Part shown: positions 45,731 through 54,801 of the stretch, one piece after another | Position numbering within the stretch: the stretch's first letter is position 1 | Layout of the letters: each line of letters opens with the position of its first letter | DNA from: Aliivibrio salmonicida LFI1238 | Lineage (GTDB): Bacteria > Pseudomonadota > Gammaproteobacteria > Enterobacterales > Vibrionaceae | Direction of reading: 5' to 3' | DNA: 64,000 bases | Assembly (NCBI RefSeq): GCF_000196495.1 | Contig: NC_011312.1 | Coordinates: forward strand, 186,001-250,000 | Position numbers and translations under genes: made by a program | The notes under the pieces: generated by a model | The model's database searches: none | The model's input: the letters and a program-made list of their open reading frames with translations, nothing else | What the model was told of the DNA's origin: nothing

Positions 45731-45925
45731 TGCTGTCTTCTCCAAATCGTTTCAGCTCGATATCACCTTGGTGGCAAAAAACCACAAAAAATTTCAAAAG
45801 AAATTAATAATTCAAGGCTATCAAAGGTCGCGCATTATACTAACTGAATGCGCATTGCTCAAGACCCAATAGGGTCATTTATACTGTTTTTTGTGTTTTT
45901 TTTATTCAATTGCTAAAAAAAACAC

Positions 45926-46600
45926 TCAAATCCATCCTCTTTCGGCAAAAGAGACTATTTCTCCATCGCCAATCACGAAATGATCGAGGACTCGGATATC
46001 CACCAATTCAACTGCATCTGAGATACGTTTTGTTATCCTTCTGTCAGCTTGACTTGGCTCTGCGACACCAGATGGGTGATTATGCGCTAAAATGATGGCG
46101 GCTGCATTATAATCTATCGATCTTTTTACAACTTCTCTTGGATAGACCGCAGCGGCATCAATTGTACCTTCAAATAACACCTCCCCTTTTAGTACTCGAT
46201 GTTGGTTATCAAGAAAGAGAACATAGAACGCTTCTCGATGTCGGTCCCTTAATATTCGCGTAAGATAACGCTTGGTGTGTTCCGGACTGGTGAGCGCATC
46301 TTCCTTTTCTATCTTTTCAAATAAATATCGCTCTGTCATTTCAACAACGGCCTGCAACTGGGCAAATTTTGCCGTGCCTAATCCTTTGTGGCTGCAAAAT
46401 TCATTTTCATTCGAACCCAATAATTTTCTTAGAGAGCCAAACTCTTTTAGTAGCTTATCGGCCAACTCAATCGCATTCATTCCCTTAATACCAGTGCGAA
46501 GGAAAATGGCTAACAGCTCAGCATCGGTTAATGACTTTGGCCCTAGGGCGAGTAATTTCTCTCTTGGACGGGATTCCTCTGGCAGATTCATTAAAGACAT
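45926..46600 (-). CDS. radC: RadC family JAB1/MPN-domain protein
   Basis: A 224-aa protein with an N-terminal helix-hairpin-helix part (LTDAELLAIFLRTGIKG, GLGTAKFAQLQAVVEM) and a C-terminal JAMM metalloprotease-like domain with the metal motif AHNHPSGVAEPSQAD. The true function of RadC is unsettled. The gene lies between rpmB and coaBC as in E. coli. Confidence 0.93.
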   Translation of the reverse strand: MSLMNLPEESRPREKLLALGPKSLTDAELLAIFLRTGIKGMNAIELADKLLKEFGSLRKLLGSNENEFCSHKGLGTAKFAQLQAVVEMTERYLFEKIEKEDALTSPEHTKRYLTRILRDRHREAFYVLFLDNQHRVLKGEVLFEGTIDAAAVYPREVVKRSIDYNAAAIILAHNHPSGVAEPSQADRRITKRISDAVELVDIRVLDHFVIGDGEIVSFAERGWI

Positions 46601-46815
46601 AAACGACTCATGTAATGATTAATATTCATACAGGTTACAATTAATCCCCTGGCCTTACCCTTCTCTCTCCCTAGCCTTCGGCCTGCTTCAAAGCTTGATT
46701 GCAATTATGTTTTTGCTCATTTACTTGCATCAAGAGATTGAAGTGCATCACTCTGAAAAAAAATTATGATATGGTTAGCGCATTAATGGTGAATCACTTA
46801 AAGGTAAGTCGCGTC

Positions 46816-48036
46816 ATGGCATCTCTCTCAGGAAAACGTATTCTTCTTGGTATTAGTGGCGGCATTGCTGCTTATAAATGTGCAGAGCTCACTCGTCGAC
46901 TTATCGAGCGCGGCGCTGAGGTTCGTGTTGTGATGACAACCGCAGCCAAAGAGTTTATTACCCCCCTGACAATGCAAGCCGTCTCTGGGCACCCTGTTGC
47001 TGACAGTTTATTAGATCCTGCGGCAGAAGCGTCGATGGGACACATTGAATTAGCTAAGTGGGCCGATATCGTATTACTGGCTCCTGCTACCGCCGATTTA
47101 ATCGCAAGAATGGCTGCTGGCATGGGTAATGATTTATTAAGTACTTTAGTGCTTGCGACGGATTCTCCTATTGCGGTTTCCCCAGCGATGAATCAACAAA
47201 TGTACGCCAATCTAGCGACTCAAGAGAACATTGCGACGCTGACTCGTCGTGGTATGCATATTTGGGGTCCCGCTGCGGGTCAACAAGCTTGTGGTGACGT
47301 TGGTATGGGCAGAATGCTTGAGCCAATGGAACTGGTGCATTTGTGTGAAGATTTTTTTCAACCAAAAGCACTAGAAGGCCAGTCTTTATTAATCACGGCA
47401 GGTCCAACTCGTGAAGCACTTGATCCGGTTCGCTACATCTCAAATCACAGCTCAGGAAAAATGGGGTTTGCGATTGCAGAAGCCGCCGCGCAACTAGGCG
47501 CAAAAGTCACCTTGATTAGTGGCCCTGTAAATTTGGCTACTCCTGCTAATGTTGAGCGTATTGATATTGAAAGCGCAGAACAAATGCATAGTGCAGTGAT
47601 GAGTAACGCGTCATCTCATTCACTCTTTATTGCCTGTGCTGCGGTGGCTGATTTCAGACCAAGCCAAGTTGCCACTCAAAAAATGAAGAAAACCGCCGAT
47701 AATGACGGTATGACCATCACAATGGTGAAGAACCCTGATATTGTTGCATCCGTTGCTGCAATGACTGAACAACGACCATTTACGGTTGGTTTTGCTGCAG
47801 AAACGCAAGAGGTAGAAAAGTATGCTCGTGGTAAGTTAGAGCGTAAGAATCTAGATATGATCTGCGCTAATGATGTCTCAATTCAAGGACAAGGCTTTAA
47901 TAGCGACAACAATGCGCTTCATCTGTATTGGAAAGGCGGCGATAAAGCTTTACCGTTAACGGCGAAGTCAGAGTTGGGTAAGGCGATTATGTTGGAAATA
48001 GTTGAGAGACTAGAGACTATACGCTGCGCTAACTAG
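46816..48036 (+). CDS. coaBC: Phosphopantothenoylcysteine decarboxylase / phosphopantothenate-cysteine ligase
   Basis: Bifunctional coenzyme A enzyme, 406 aa from ATG 46816 (MASLSGKRILLGISGGIAAYK, with AAGGTAAG upstream). The frame is open 39 codons further without family similarity. The CoaC part has the flavin site and SPAMNQQMYANLATQ. The CoaB part has ITAGPTREALDPVRYISNHSSGKMG. The last eight codons or so (LETIRCAN) and the TAG stop are read from palindrome R6, so the native C-terminus has been replaced by repeat sequence. Confidence 0.94.
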   Translation: MASLSGKRILLGISGGIAAYKCAELTRRLIERGAEVRVVMTTAAKEFITPLTMQAVSGHPVADSLLDPAAEASMGHIELAKWADIVLLAPATADLIARMAAGMGNDLLSTLVLATDSPIAVSPAMNQQMYANLATQENIATLTRRGMHIWGPAAGQQACGDVGMGRMLEPMELVHLCEDFFQPKALEGQSLLITAGPTREALDPVRYISNHSSGKMGFAIAEAAAQLGAKVTLISGPVNLATPANVERIDIESAEQMHSAVMSNASSHSLFIACAAVADFRPSQVATQKMKKTADNDGMTITMVKNPDIVASVAAMTEQRPFTVGFAAETQEVEKYARGKLERKNLDMICANDVSIQGQGFNSDNNALHLYWKGGDKALPLTAKSELGKAIMLEIVERLETIRCAN

Positions 48037-48223
48037 AGACTAGTAAGAGCAGGATTCAGGACACTTAGGTTTCAGGGTTCAAGAAAAGCACTAGAAACTA
48101 TACGCTACGCTAACTAGAAACTATACGCTACGCTAACTAGAAACTATAGAAGCAAGAGCAAGTACCCCTGAAAACTGAAACCTGCTTTGCTCTTATAGGA
48201 GCGAAGCGGTCTAGTTTCTAGTT
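48008..48223. repeat. Interspersed palindrome R6 with internal tandem copies
   Basis: It begins ACTAGAGACTATACGCTGCG inside the coaBC reading frame. From about 48091 to 48148 the left-arm unit CTAGAAACTATACGCTACGC recurs in tandem, giving three partial left arms. The core holds AGGTTTCAGGGTTC and CCCCTGAAAACTGAAACC. The right arm is CTCTTATAGGAGCGAAGCGG, ending CTAGTTTC. It separates coaBC from slmA. Confidence 0.88.
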
Positions 48224-48259
48224 TCAGAACCATCAAATAAAAAAGACAAAGGAACAACA

Positions 48260-48850
48260 ATGACGACAACAAAAAAAATAAATCGTCGTGATGAAATATT
48301 ACAATCGTTAGCACAAATGCTGGAATCTAACGAAGGCGCTTCACGTATTACTACCGCAAAACTTGCTAAACAAGTGGGTGTATCCGAAGCAGCGTTATAT
48401 CGCCACTTTCCAAGCAAGGCAAAAATGTTTGAAGGGTTGATTGAGTTTATTGAAGAATCTCTATTCTCTCGCATCAATCGAATTATAGAAGATGAAAAAG
48501 ATACCTTAAAACGTATTGAGTTATTATTAAAACTTCTACTGGCGTTTGCTGAACGTAATCCGGGGTTAACTCGAATTATGACAGGTCACGCATTGATGTT
48601 TGAAAATGAACGTCTTCGTGAACGAATTAACCAAATATTCGAACGTATCGAACTGCAATTTAAACAGATATTACGTGAGCGTATGATTCGTGAAGGTAAA
48701 GCATTCCCTGTTGATGAGGGGATTCTTGCTGCACAACTTGTTGGTCAAGTGGAAGGCAGCTTCTGTCGCTTTGTACGATCTGATTTCAAATATCAGCCAA
48801 CCGCAAATTTTAATGAGTATTGGGCACTATTAAGTGCTCAGATCCAATAA
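48260..48850 (+). CDS. slmA: Nucleoid occlusion factor SlmA
   Basis: A 196-aa TetR-type DNA-binding protein that stops FtsZ ring assembly over the nucleoid. N-terminal helix-turn-helix RITTAKLAKQVGVSEAALYRHFPSKAKMFEGLIEFIE; C-terminal part with FAERNPGLTRIMTGHALMFENERLRERINQ. AAGGAAC upstream of the ATG. Conserved neighbour of coaBC. Confidence 0.95.
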   Translation: MTTTKKINRRDEILQSLAQMLESNEGASRITTAKLAKQVGVSEAALYRHFPSKAKMFEGLIEFIEESLFSRINRIIEDEKDTLKRIELLLKLLLAFAERNPGLTRIMTGHALMFENERLRERINQIFERIELQFKQILRERMIREGKAFPVDEGILAAQLVGQVEGSFCRFVRSDFKYQPTANFNEYWALLSAQIQ

Positions 48851-48857
48851 ATCCAAC

Positions 48858-48895
48858 CCAATCTAACCGCATTGCTCGTTAGATTGGTGTTTTTC
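48858..48895 (+). terminator. Terminator after slmA
   Basis: A perfect 10-bp stem CCAATCTAAC / GTTAGATTGG with a 10-base loop is followed by TGTTTTT. It lies just after the slmA stop and before the acyltransferase ATG. Confidence 0.85.
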
Positions 48896-48905
48896 AAATA
48901 GGATT

Positions 48906-49847
48906 ATGATGTCTAAATATCAAGCCCCTACATTCTCTTACTCCCTTCTGCATCCTAAATATTGGGGGGTTTGGTTTGGCTTTGGTTTATTGTTCACCAT
49001 CGTCACTATTTTACCGTATAAAGCGACCTATAAACTCGCTCGTGGGTTAGGGTTTCTAGGATTGAAAGTAAGTACGTCTCGCGCTCATGTCGCTCGTCGC
49101 AATCTTGAATTGGCTTTTCCTGAAATGACCCCTTCTGAGCGCGAAGCCATCGTTATCGAAAACTTCAAAAACTCAGGGTTAGCAATATTCGAGACAGCTA
49201 TGGCTTGGGTATGGCCAGATTGGCGTATAGAAAAACACTTTAGCTACGAGAATGTTCAACATCTATTGGATTTTGAGAAAGAAAAAAAAGGCGTATTGGT
49301 CGTTATTGTTCACGCCCTCAACCTTGAGTTAACTTGTCGAGCAATGGCAGCTGTCTCTCCTGGCTACGGCGTTTATCGTCCTCACAACAACCCAGCTTAT
49401 GACTTTATTCAGTACTGGGGCCGCACGAGTCACGGAAATCAAACCATCGATCGTAAAGACGTAAAAGGCATGATTCGTAAGTTACGTAATGGCGAGCGAG
49501 TCTGTTATTTACCAGATCACGACTACAATCGAAATAAATCGGTGTTTGTGCCTTTCTTTGCTGTTCCAGATGCGTGCACCACCATTGGCACTGATATTTT
49601 AATCAGTGCGAGTCAATGTGCGGTCATCACTGCATCAGGATTTAGAACCTACAATAATTATCATCTAAATATTGATCATGACATCAGCGACCAATTGCCG
49701 AAGAATGATCCCACTGGCGTTGCGACAGTAATGAACCAAGCCGTTGAGCGTGTCATTCTTCGTGGTATTCCTCAATGGATGTGGCTGCATAAACGATTTA
49801 AAACCATGGAAGATCCAAGCATTAAGAAAGGCATTCGTTACGATTAA
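48906..49847 (+). CDS. lpxL: Lipid A late acyltransferase (LpxL/HtrB family)
   Basis: Adds a secondary acyl chain to Kdo-lipid A at the inner membrane. 313 aa with one N-terminal hydrophobic segment (GVWFGFGLLFTIVTILPY), RAHVARRNLELAFPEM, the catalytic H-x4-E in VHALNLEL, GVYRPHNNP and YLPDHDYNRNKSVFVPFF, closely matching E. coli LpxL as I remember it. Aliivibrio genomes carry more than one htrB-type gene, so the exact chain and position added are not settled. Confidence 0.86.
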   Translation: MMSKYQAPTFSYSLLHPKYWGVWFGFGLLFTIVTILPYKATYKLARGLGFLGLKVSTSRAHVARRNLELAFPEMTPSEREAIVIENFKNSGLAIFETAMAWVWPDWRIEKHFSYENVQHLLDFEKEKKGVLVVIVHALNLELTCRAMAAVSPGYGVYRPHNNPAYDFIQYWGRTSHGNQTIDRKDVKGMIRKLRNGERVCYLPDHDYNRNKSVFVPFFAVPDACTTIGTDILISASQCAVITASGFRTYNNYHLNIDHDISDQLPKNDPTGVATVMNQAVERVILRGIPQWMWLHKRFKTMEDPSIKKGIRYD

Positions 49848-49882
49848 TCGTATGCATTATTTCGGAGTTAAACTAGGGAAAG

Positions 49883-50350
49883 ATGAAAACCAATTTAATC
49901 ACACGTGAAGGCTTTAACAAGCTACAAGATGAACTCACGTTTCTATGGAAGGAAGATCGCCCTGAAGTCACCAAAAAAGTGACTTGGGCGGCGAGCTTAG
50001 GTGATCGTAGCGAAAACGCTGATTACCAATACAATAAGAAACGCCTACGCGAGATTGACCGTCGAGTGCGCTATTTGCGTAAGCGTTTGGATCAAGTCAA
50101 AGTCGTTGATTACTCCCCCCAACAAGATGGCAAAGTCTTTTTCGGTGCGTTCGTTGTGATTGAAAACGAACAAGGCGACACCCTCTCTTTTCGTATTGTC
50201 GGCCCTGATGAAATTTTTGGCCGCCATGATTACATTTCGATTGATTCTCCTATGGCGCGAGCGCTGATTAAGAAGGAAGTGGATGAAGAAGCGATTGTAA
50301 AAACGCCGGAGGGAGATAAAGAATGGTTTGTGAATTCGATAAAATACTAA
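49883..50350 (+). CDS. greB: Transcription elongation factor GreB
   Basis: Rescues backtracked RNA polymerase by stimulating transcript cleavage. 155 aa: an N-terminal coiled coil with ITREGFNKLQDELTFLWKEDRPEVTKKV, the tip acidic residues in LGDRSENADYQYNKKRLREIDRR, and a C-terminal FKBP-like domain (GPDEIFGRHDYISIDSPMARAL). The motif with KEDRPEVT marks GreB rather than GreA. Palindrome R7 starts right at the stop codon. Confidence 0.94.
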   Translation: MKTNLITREGFNKLQDELTFLWKEDRPEVTKKVTWAASLGDRSENADYQYNKKRLREIDRRVRYLRKRLDQVKVVDYSPQQDGKVFFGAFVVIENEQGDTLSFRIVGPDEIFGRHDYISIDSPMARALIKKEVDEEAIVKTPEGDKEWFVNSIKY

Positions 50351-50490
50351 GAACTATACGCTGCGCTAACTAGAACGCTTCGCTCTAGAAACTATAAAAG
50401 AAAAAGCATGAACCAATTAAAACGGTACTTCCCAAATCAGCCATACATGCTCTTATAGTTTCTAGTTAGTGAAACGTATAGTCTCTAGTT
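50350..50490. repeat. Interspersed palindrome R7
   Basis: GAACTATACGCTGCGCTAACTAGAACGCTTCGCT leads in and TCTTATAGTTTCTAGTTAGTG...TATAGTCTCTAGTT leads out. The core has about 60 bp of unique sequence (as in R1). It fills the greB-tex gap; its left edge overlaps the greB stop. Confidence 0.88.
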
Positions 50491-50540
50491 AAAACAAACA
50501 GCCTCATCACACGCTTTTAATTAATTAAAAAAGAATCAAA

Positions 50541-52877
50541 ATGATAATAAATATAATTGCCAAAGAACTTAACGTTCGCCCTCAACAAGTTGCCGCTGCT
50601 GTTCAATTGATTGACGAAGGCAGCACGATTCCATTTATTGCTCGTTACCGTAAAGAAGTAACTGAAGGTTTGGACGATACTCAACTTCGTACGCTAGACA
50701 CGCGTTTAACTTACTTACGAGAGTTGGATGATCGTCGTAAATCAATTCTAAAATCAATCAAAGAACAAGAAAAACTGACGCCTGAACTAGAGCGTGAAAT
50801 TTTAGATGCCGACAGCAAAACTCGTCTTGAAGATTTGTACTTACCCTTCAAACGTAAGCGTCGAACTAAAGGTCAAATTGCAATTGAAGCAGGAATTGAA
50901 CCGCTGGCTGATTTGTTGTGGACACGTCCTGAAAATACCCCTGAAGAGGCGGCTCAATCGTATATTAATGCCGATAATGGCTTTGCTGATACCAAAGCGG
51001 TATTAGACGGCGCTCGTGCAATCTTGATGGAACGTATGGCTGAAGATGCCAACTTACTAGAGAAAGTACGTAACTACTTAACCAGTAACGCTGAACTGTC
51101 CTCTAAAATGGTTGATGGCCAAGAGCACACAGGCGAGAAGTTTAAAGATTACTTTGAACATAATGAAAAGTTAACGCGTGTTCCTTCTCACCGTGCGCTT
51201 GCGATGCTTCGTGGTCGTAATGAAGGTTTTTTACAGCTTTCTATTAATGCCGATCCAAATCAAGAAGAAGGCGTTCGTGGCTCTTACTGTGAAATCATCA
51301 TCGCCAATCATTATGGCGTTACTTTAGGATCTCAACCTGCGGATTTATGGCGTAAACAAGTGATTAGCTGGACATGGCGCATCAAGATTTTAATGCACAT
51401 GGAAACCGAGTTAATGGGCGCATTAAAAGAGCGCTCTGAAGATGAAGCGATTGATGTATTTGCCACTAACCTTAAAGACTTATTAATGGCGGCACCTGCG
51501 GGTCTGAAAACGACACTAGGTTTAGATCCTGGTTTACGTACCGGCACTAAAGTCGCAGTGGTTGATGCAACGGGTAAAGTGTTAGCAACAGATACCATTT
51601 ATCAAAACCAACCTCACAATAAAACAGCGCAATCTGCACAGATTATCGAAACCTTAATCAAACGTCACAATGTCGATTTGATTGCGATTGGTAATGGTAC
51701 GGCTTCACGCGAGACCGATGCCTTTGTGGGTGATTTACTGAAAAAATCAGGCTTGTCTGCAACCAAAATTATCGTGAGTGAAGCCGGTGCATCTGTGTAC
51801 TCGGCCTCTGAACTCGCAGCAAAAGAATTCCCCGATTTAGATGTGTCTATTCGTGGTGCAGTATCTATCGCTCGTCGCTTGCAAGATCCACTGGCAGAGC
51901 TGGTTAAAATTGACCCGAAAGCGATTGGTGTTGGTCAATATCAACATGACGTTAGCCAAAGCCAATTAGCGAAGAAGCTAGATGCAGTTATTGAAGACTG
52001 TGTAAATGCCGTCGGTGTTGATGTAAATACCGCATCGTCTGCATTATTGACCCGTGTTGCTGGTTTATCGACGACGATCGCACAAAATATTGTTGATTAC
52101 CGTGATGAAAATGGTCGCTTTGAAAACCGTATTACATTGAAAAAAGTCGCACGTTTAGGGCCAAAAGCGTTTGAACAGTGTGCTGGTTTCTTACGTGTGA
52201 TGAATGGTAAAAACCCATTAGATGCCTCAGCGGTTCACCCTGAAGCGTATCCTGTAGTGAAAACCATTGCGGAGAAAAACGGCAAAGCCATTGATGCGAT
52301 TATTGGTAATACTGAATTTTTACGTTCTGTCTCTGCGAATGATTACATCAGTGCTGATTTTGGTCTACCTACCGTCACTGACATCATTTCTGAGCTTGAT
52401 AAACCGGGTCGAGATCCTCGTCCTGAGTTTAAAACGGCGACCTTTGCTGATGGCGTAAACACGGTATCCGATCTTGAATTAGGCATGATATTGGAAGGCG
52501 TGGTATCTAACGTGGCGAACTTTGGTGCGTTTGTGGATATCGGTGTTCACCAAGATGGTTTGGTTCATATCTCGGCACTAAGCGATACGTTTGTCTCTGA
52601 CCCACGTGAAGTGGTTAAAGCCGGTGATATCGTGAAAGTGAAAGTCATGGAAGTGGACGCGCAACGTAAGCGTATCGCCCTGACTATGCGCTTGAATGAT
52701 CAGCCAGGGGAAGATACTCGTCCTCAGCGCCAATCAAATCAACCACAGCAGCGTAATGAGCGTACTCAAGCGCCAAGACCTTCCTCTTCTGCAAGACAGC
52801 AACGTTCGAATAATGATGTTGGTAATGCGGCGATGGGTGGTGCGTTTGCTGCGGCGTTTGCGAAGGCTAAGAAGTAA
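50541..52877 (+). CDS. tex: RNA-binding transcription accessory protein Tex
   Basis: A 778-aa nucleic-acid-binding protein with helical N-terminal domain (VRPQQVAAAVQLIDEGSTIPFIARYRKE), a YqgF/RuvC-like domain (TTLGLDPGLRTGTKVAVVD), a helix-hairpin-helix pair (VGVDVNTASSALLTRVAGL) and a C-terminal S1 domain (GMILEGVVSNVANFGAFVDIGVHQDGLVHIS). A glutamine-rich tail ends the protein. Often paired with greB, as here. Its exact role in transcription is not settled. Confidence 0.94.
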   Translation: MIINIIAKELNVRPQQVAAAVQLIDEGSTIPFIARYRKEVTEGLDDTQLRTLDTRLTYLRELDDRRKSILKSIKEQEKLTPELEREILDADSKTRLEDLYLPFKRKRRTKGQIAIEAGIEPLADLLWTRPENTPEEAAQSYINADNGFADTKAVLDGARAILMERMAEDANLLEKVRNYLTSNAELSSKMVDGQEHTGEKFKDYFEHNEKLTRVPSHRALAMLRGRNEGFLQLSINADPNQEEGVRGSYCEIIIANHYGVTLGSQPADLWRKQVISWTWRIKILMHMETELMGALKERSEDEAIDVFATNLKDLLMAAPAGLKTTLGLDPGLRTGTKVAVVDATGKVLATDTIYQNQPHNKTAQSAQIIETLIKRHNVDLIAIGNGTASRETDAFVGDLLKKSGLSATKIIVSEAGASVYSASELAAKEFPDLDVSIRGAVSIARRLQDPLAELVKIDPKAIGVGQYQHDVSQSQLAKKLDAVIEDCVNAVGVDVNTASSALLTRVAGLSTTIAQNIVDYRDENGRFENRITLKKVARLGPKAFEQCAGFLRVMNGKNPLDASAVHPEAYPVVKTIAEKNGKAIDAIIGNTEFLRSVSANDYISADFGLPTVTDIISELDKPGRDPRPEFKTATFADGVNTVSDLELGMILEGVVSNVANFGAFVDIGVHQDGLVHISALSDTFVSDPREVVKAGDIVKVKVMEVDAQRKRIALTMRLNDQPGEDTRPQRQSNQPQQRNERTQAPRPSSSARQQRSNNDVGNAAMGGAFAAAFAKAKK

Positions 52878-52893
52878 AAATTTGGAACGCGAA

Positions 52894-53098
52894 GCTAGAA
52901 ACTATACGCTTCGCTGACTAGAAACTATAAGAGCGTGTATAGCTAGCGTGGTGATAACTTAGGTTTCAGGGCGCTACGCTTGCAGGTTTCAGGTGTACTC
53001 GCTTTTGAACTTCCTGAAACCTGAGACCTGAATCCTCGCTTTTTGCTCTTATTAGAAGCAAAGCGGCCTAGTCAGCGCTAGCGTATAGTCTCTAGTTT
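52894..53098. repeat. Interspersed palindrome R8 (long form)
   Basis: Outer arms CTAGAAACTATACGCTTCGC ... GCTAGCGTATAGTCTCTAG enclose an inner inverted pair: TTAGGTTTCAGGGCG and CTTGCAGGTTTCAGG against CCTGAAACCTGAGACCTG. A further piece (53113-53195, GCAATCACAGCGATCTCCTC and GAACCCTGCTCTTTCTAG) follows. The 309-bp gap between convergent tex and the 159-aa gene is entirely repeat-like. Confidence 0.9.
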
Positions 53099-53186
53099 CA
53101 AATCTCGCATGCTGCAATCACAGCGATCTCCTCTGAAATCTGCAAGGGAGCTTGCGACCGATCTGAACCCTGCTCTTTCTAGTCCC

Positions 53187-53666
53187 TCAAAGCACCGCCA
53201 ATATATCCGACGGATTATTTGGAACTACCGCTTTATCATAATGAAAACTGATCACACTTCGACGGCGTACCATCCTGCCCATCTCTGCCAGTTTTTCTAA
53301 TAACTCTTTAGGTAAATTAAAGCGCATGGTGTAACCCGTGCCCTCACCTTGCGCATAGGTATCGAGTGATAACAATCTAGCAAGTTTTGCTAAATCATCA
53401 TCAATGTCATATAACGTCCCTATGTGGGGTTTTGATTTTGATTTCTCTTCCATCACATCATAACCGGGGTGATCGGACGGTTCCCATGCATCACGCTTAT
53501 GTTGTTTATCATCACCTTTGATCGCTTTTTCAGACGTCGTTTCACTCATCTTTGTCGTTGGCACAACAGGCTTCTTAATGCGATTTTCACGTGCTACTTG
53601 TTCTGTTGGCAAATTAACAGAGGGTGCAATCAACGGCACGTTAACACTGTTAATTGAAAAGTTCAT
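53187..53666 (-). CDS. Conserved-looking protein of unknown function
   Basis: A 159-aa protein with a disordered, charged N-terminal half (KKPVVPTTKMSETTSEKAIKG) and a compact C-terminal half (IDDDLAKLARLLSLDTYAQG, YTMRFNLPKELLEKLAEMGR). No signal peptide or known motif. It is upstream of and convergent with tex and 34 bp downstream of bioH on the same strand. The function is unknown. Confidence 0.65.
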   Translation of the reverse strand: MNFSINSVNVPLIAPSVNLPTEQVARENRIKKPVVPTTKMSETTSEKAIKGDDKQHKRDAWEPSDHPGYDVMEEKSKSKPHIGTLYDIDDDLAKLARLLSLDTYAQGEGTGYTMRFNLPKELLEKLAEMGRMVRRRSVISFHYDKAVVPNNPSDILAVL

Positions 53667-53700
53667 AAAGCGTTTCCTTATCGTAACACTGAGCAGAAAG

Positions 53701-54486
53701 TTAAATTAAAAACTCATCTTCCGGCTGCAAAAAACGATGTAACTCAGTGATAAATTCATCACTGTGCGAAATAAAAGGAGCATGCGAGGCTTGTTCAAAG
53801 ACTACTTTGGTTGAATGAGGGATAAACGCATCCATATCATGCGCGACTTTTATCGGCACTAATCCATCCAAACGACCATACATTCGGCATACTGGCATTG
53901 TTAATTGAGATAGACTCTCTCGTAAGTCTATATCGGCCAAAATCGTTAAACCTGTAGCTAAAGCACTCGGATTTGGTGCTGGTCTTGAAAGCACGGCGCG
54001 TTTTACTTGTTTAATGTCTTGCTTGGCGTTTGGGCTACCCATTGCTTGCAACGTCATAAAGCGCTCAACGGTTAAGGTGAAGTCCTCTTTTAACTGCTCA
54101 GTAAATTGGGACAACACGGCAGACTTTATTCCTCGCCACCCTTTCTCAGCAGCAAAGCGAGGCGAACTTGCTACGGTAATTAATTGACTCACACGATCTG
54201 GAGCCGTTAATGCGGCTTGCGTTGCAATTAACCCACCAAGAGACCATCCAAGCCACGCCGATTTTTCTGGTGCCTGAGCGAGTACTTGCGCCACCATCTC
54301 ATCAAAATCAGCACTGCCAAGCTCGGCACTGTATCCGTAACCTGATAAGTCTACGGTATGAACTCGGTACTGTGAACTTAGCTTCTCAACAATAGGCTGC
54401 CACACCGCCCCGTTCATTCCCCATCCATGAATGAGAACCAGATCGGAACCTTCACCTTCCGTTTGCCAATAAAGCGACGTTGTCAT
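53701..54486 (-). CDS. bioH: Pimeloyl-ACP methyl ester carboxylesterase
   Basis: Frees pimeloyl-ACP for biotin synthesis. A 261-aa alpha/beta hydrolase: LIHGWGMNGAVWQPIVEKL, the nucleophile elbow GWSLGG, LDGLVP with the catalytic Asp, and the C-terminal His in QASHAPFISHSDEF. Divergent from comF, the arrangement known from E. coli (bioH-gntX). Confidence 0.93.
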   Translation of the reverse strand: MTTSLYWQTEGEGSDLVLIHGWGMNGAVWQPIVEKLSSQYRVHTVDLSGYGYSAELGSADFDEMVAQVLAQAPEKSAWLGWSLGGLIATQAALTAPDRVSQLITVASSPRFAAEKGWRGIKSAVLSQFTEQLKEDFTLTVERFMTLQAMGSPNAKQDIKQVKRAVLSRPAPNPSALATGLTILADIDLRESLSQLTMPVCRMYGRLDGLVPIKVAHDMDAFIPHSTKVVFEQASHAPFISHSDEFITELHRFLQPEDEFLI

Positions 54487-54801
54487 CTACACTGCCTATT
54501 CGTGTTAAAAAATAATGGAGGGTTCAGTGTTCCTCAGGTTACTGCGAAGGTCAATGCAAAAGTTAGGGGTTAGCCATTGTGATTATTGCTGTTTGGCGAT
54601 GCCGCCTTCCTCTACTATTTGGTGTCAACGCTGCCTCCATTTAATTCCTAACGTTCCTCGCTGCAAACAATGTGGCTTGCACACCGAACATGACACCGAT
54701 GTCTGTGGAGAATGTTTATTGCATCCACCACAATGGGATCGCCTATTTTGTATCAGTGATTACTCTGAGCCGTTAAAGGAGTACGTCAGTAAGCTTAAAT
54801 A

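Noticed and set aside
46699..46815. 39-codon N-terminal extension of coaBC
   Set aside because: The extra residues have no family similarity, and a good ribosome site precedes the ATG at 46816, where the conserved GKRILLGISGGIAAYK begins.
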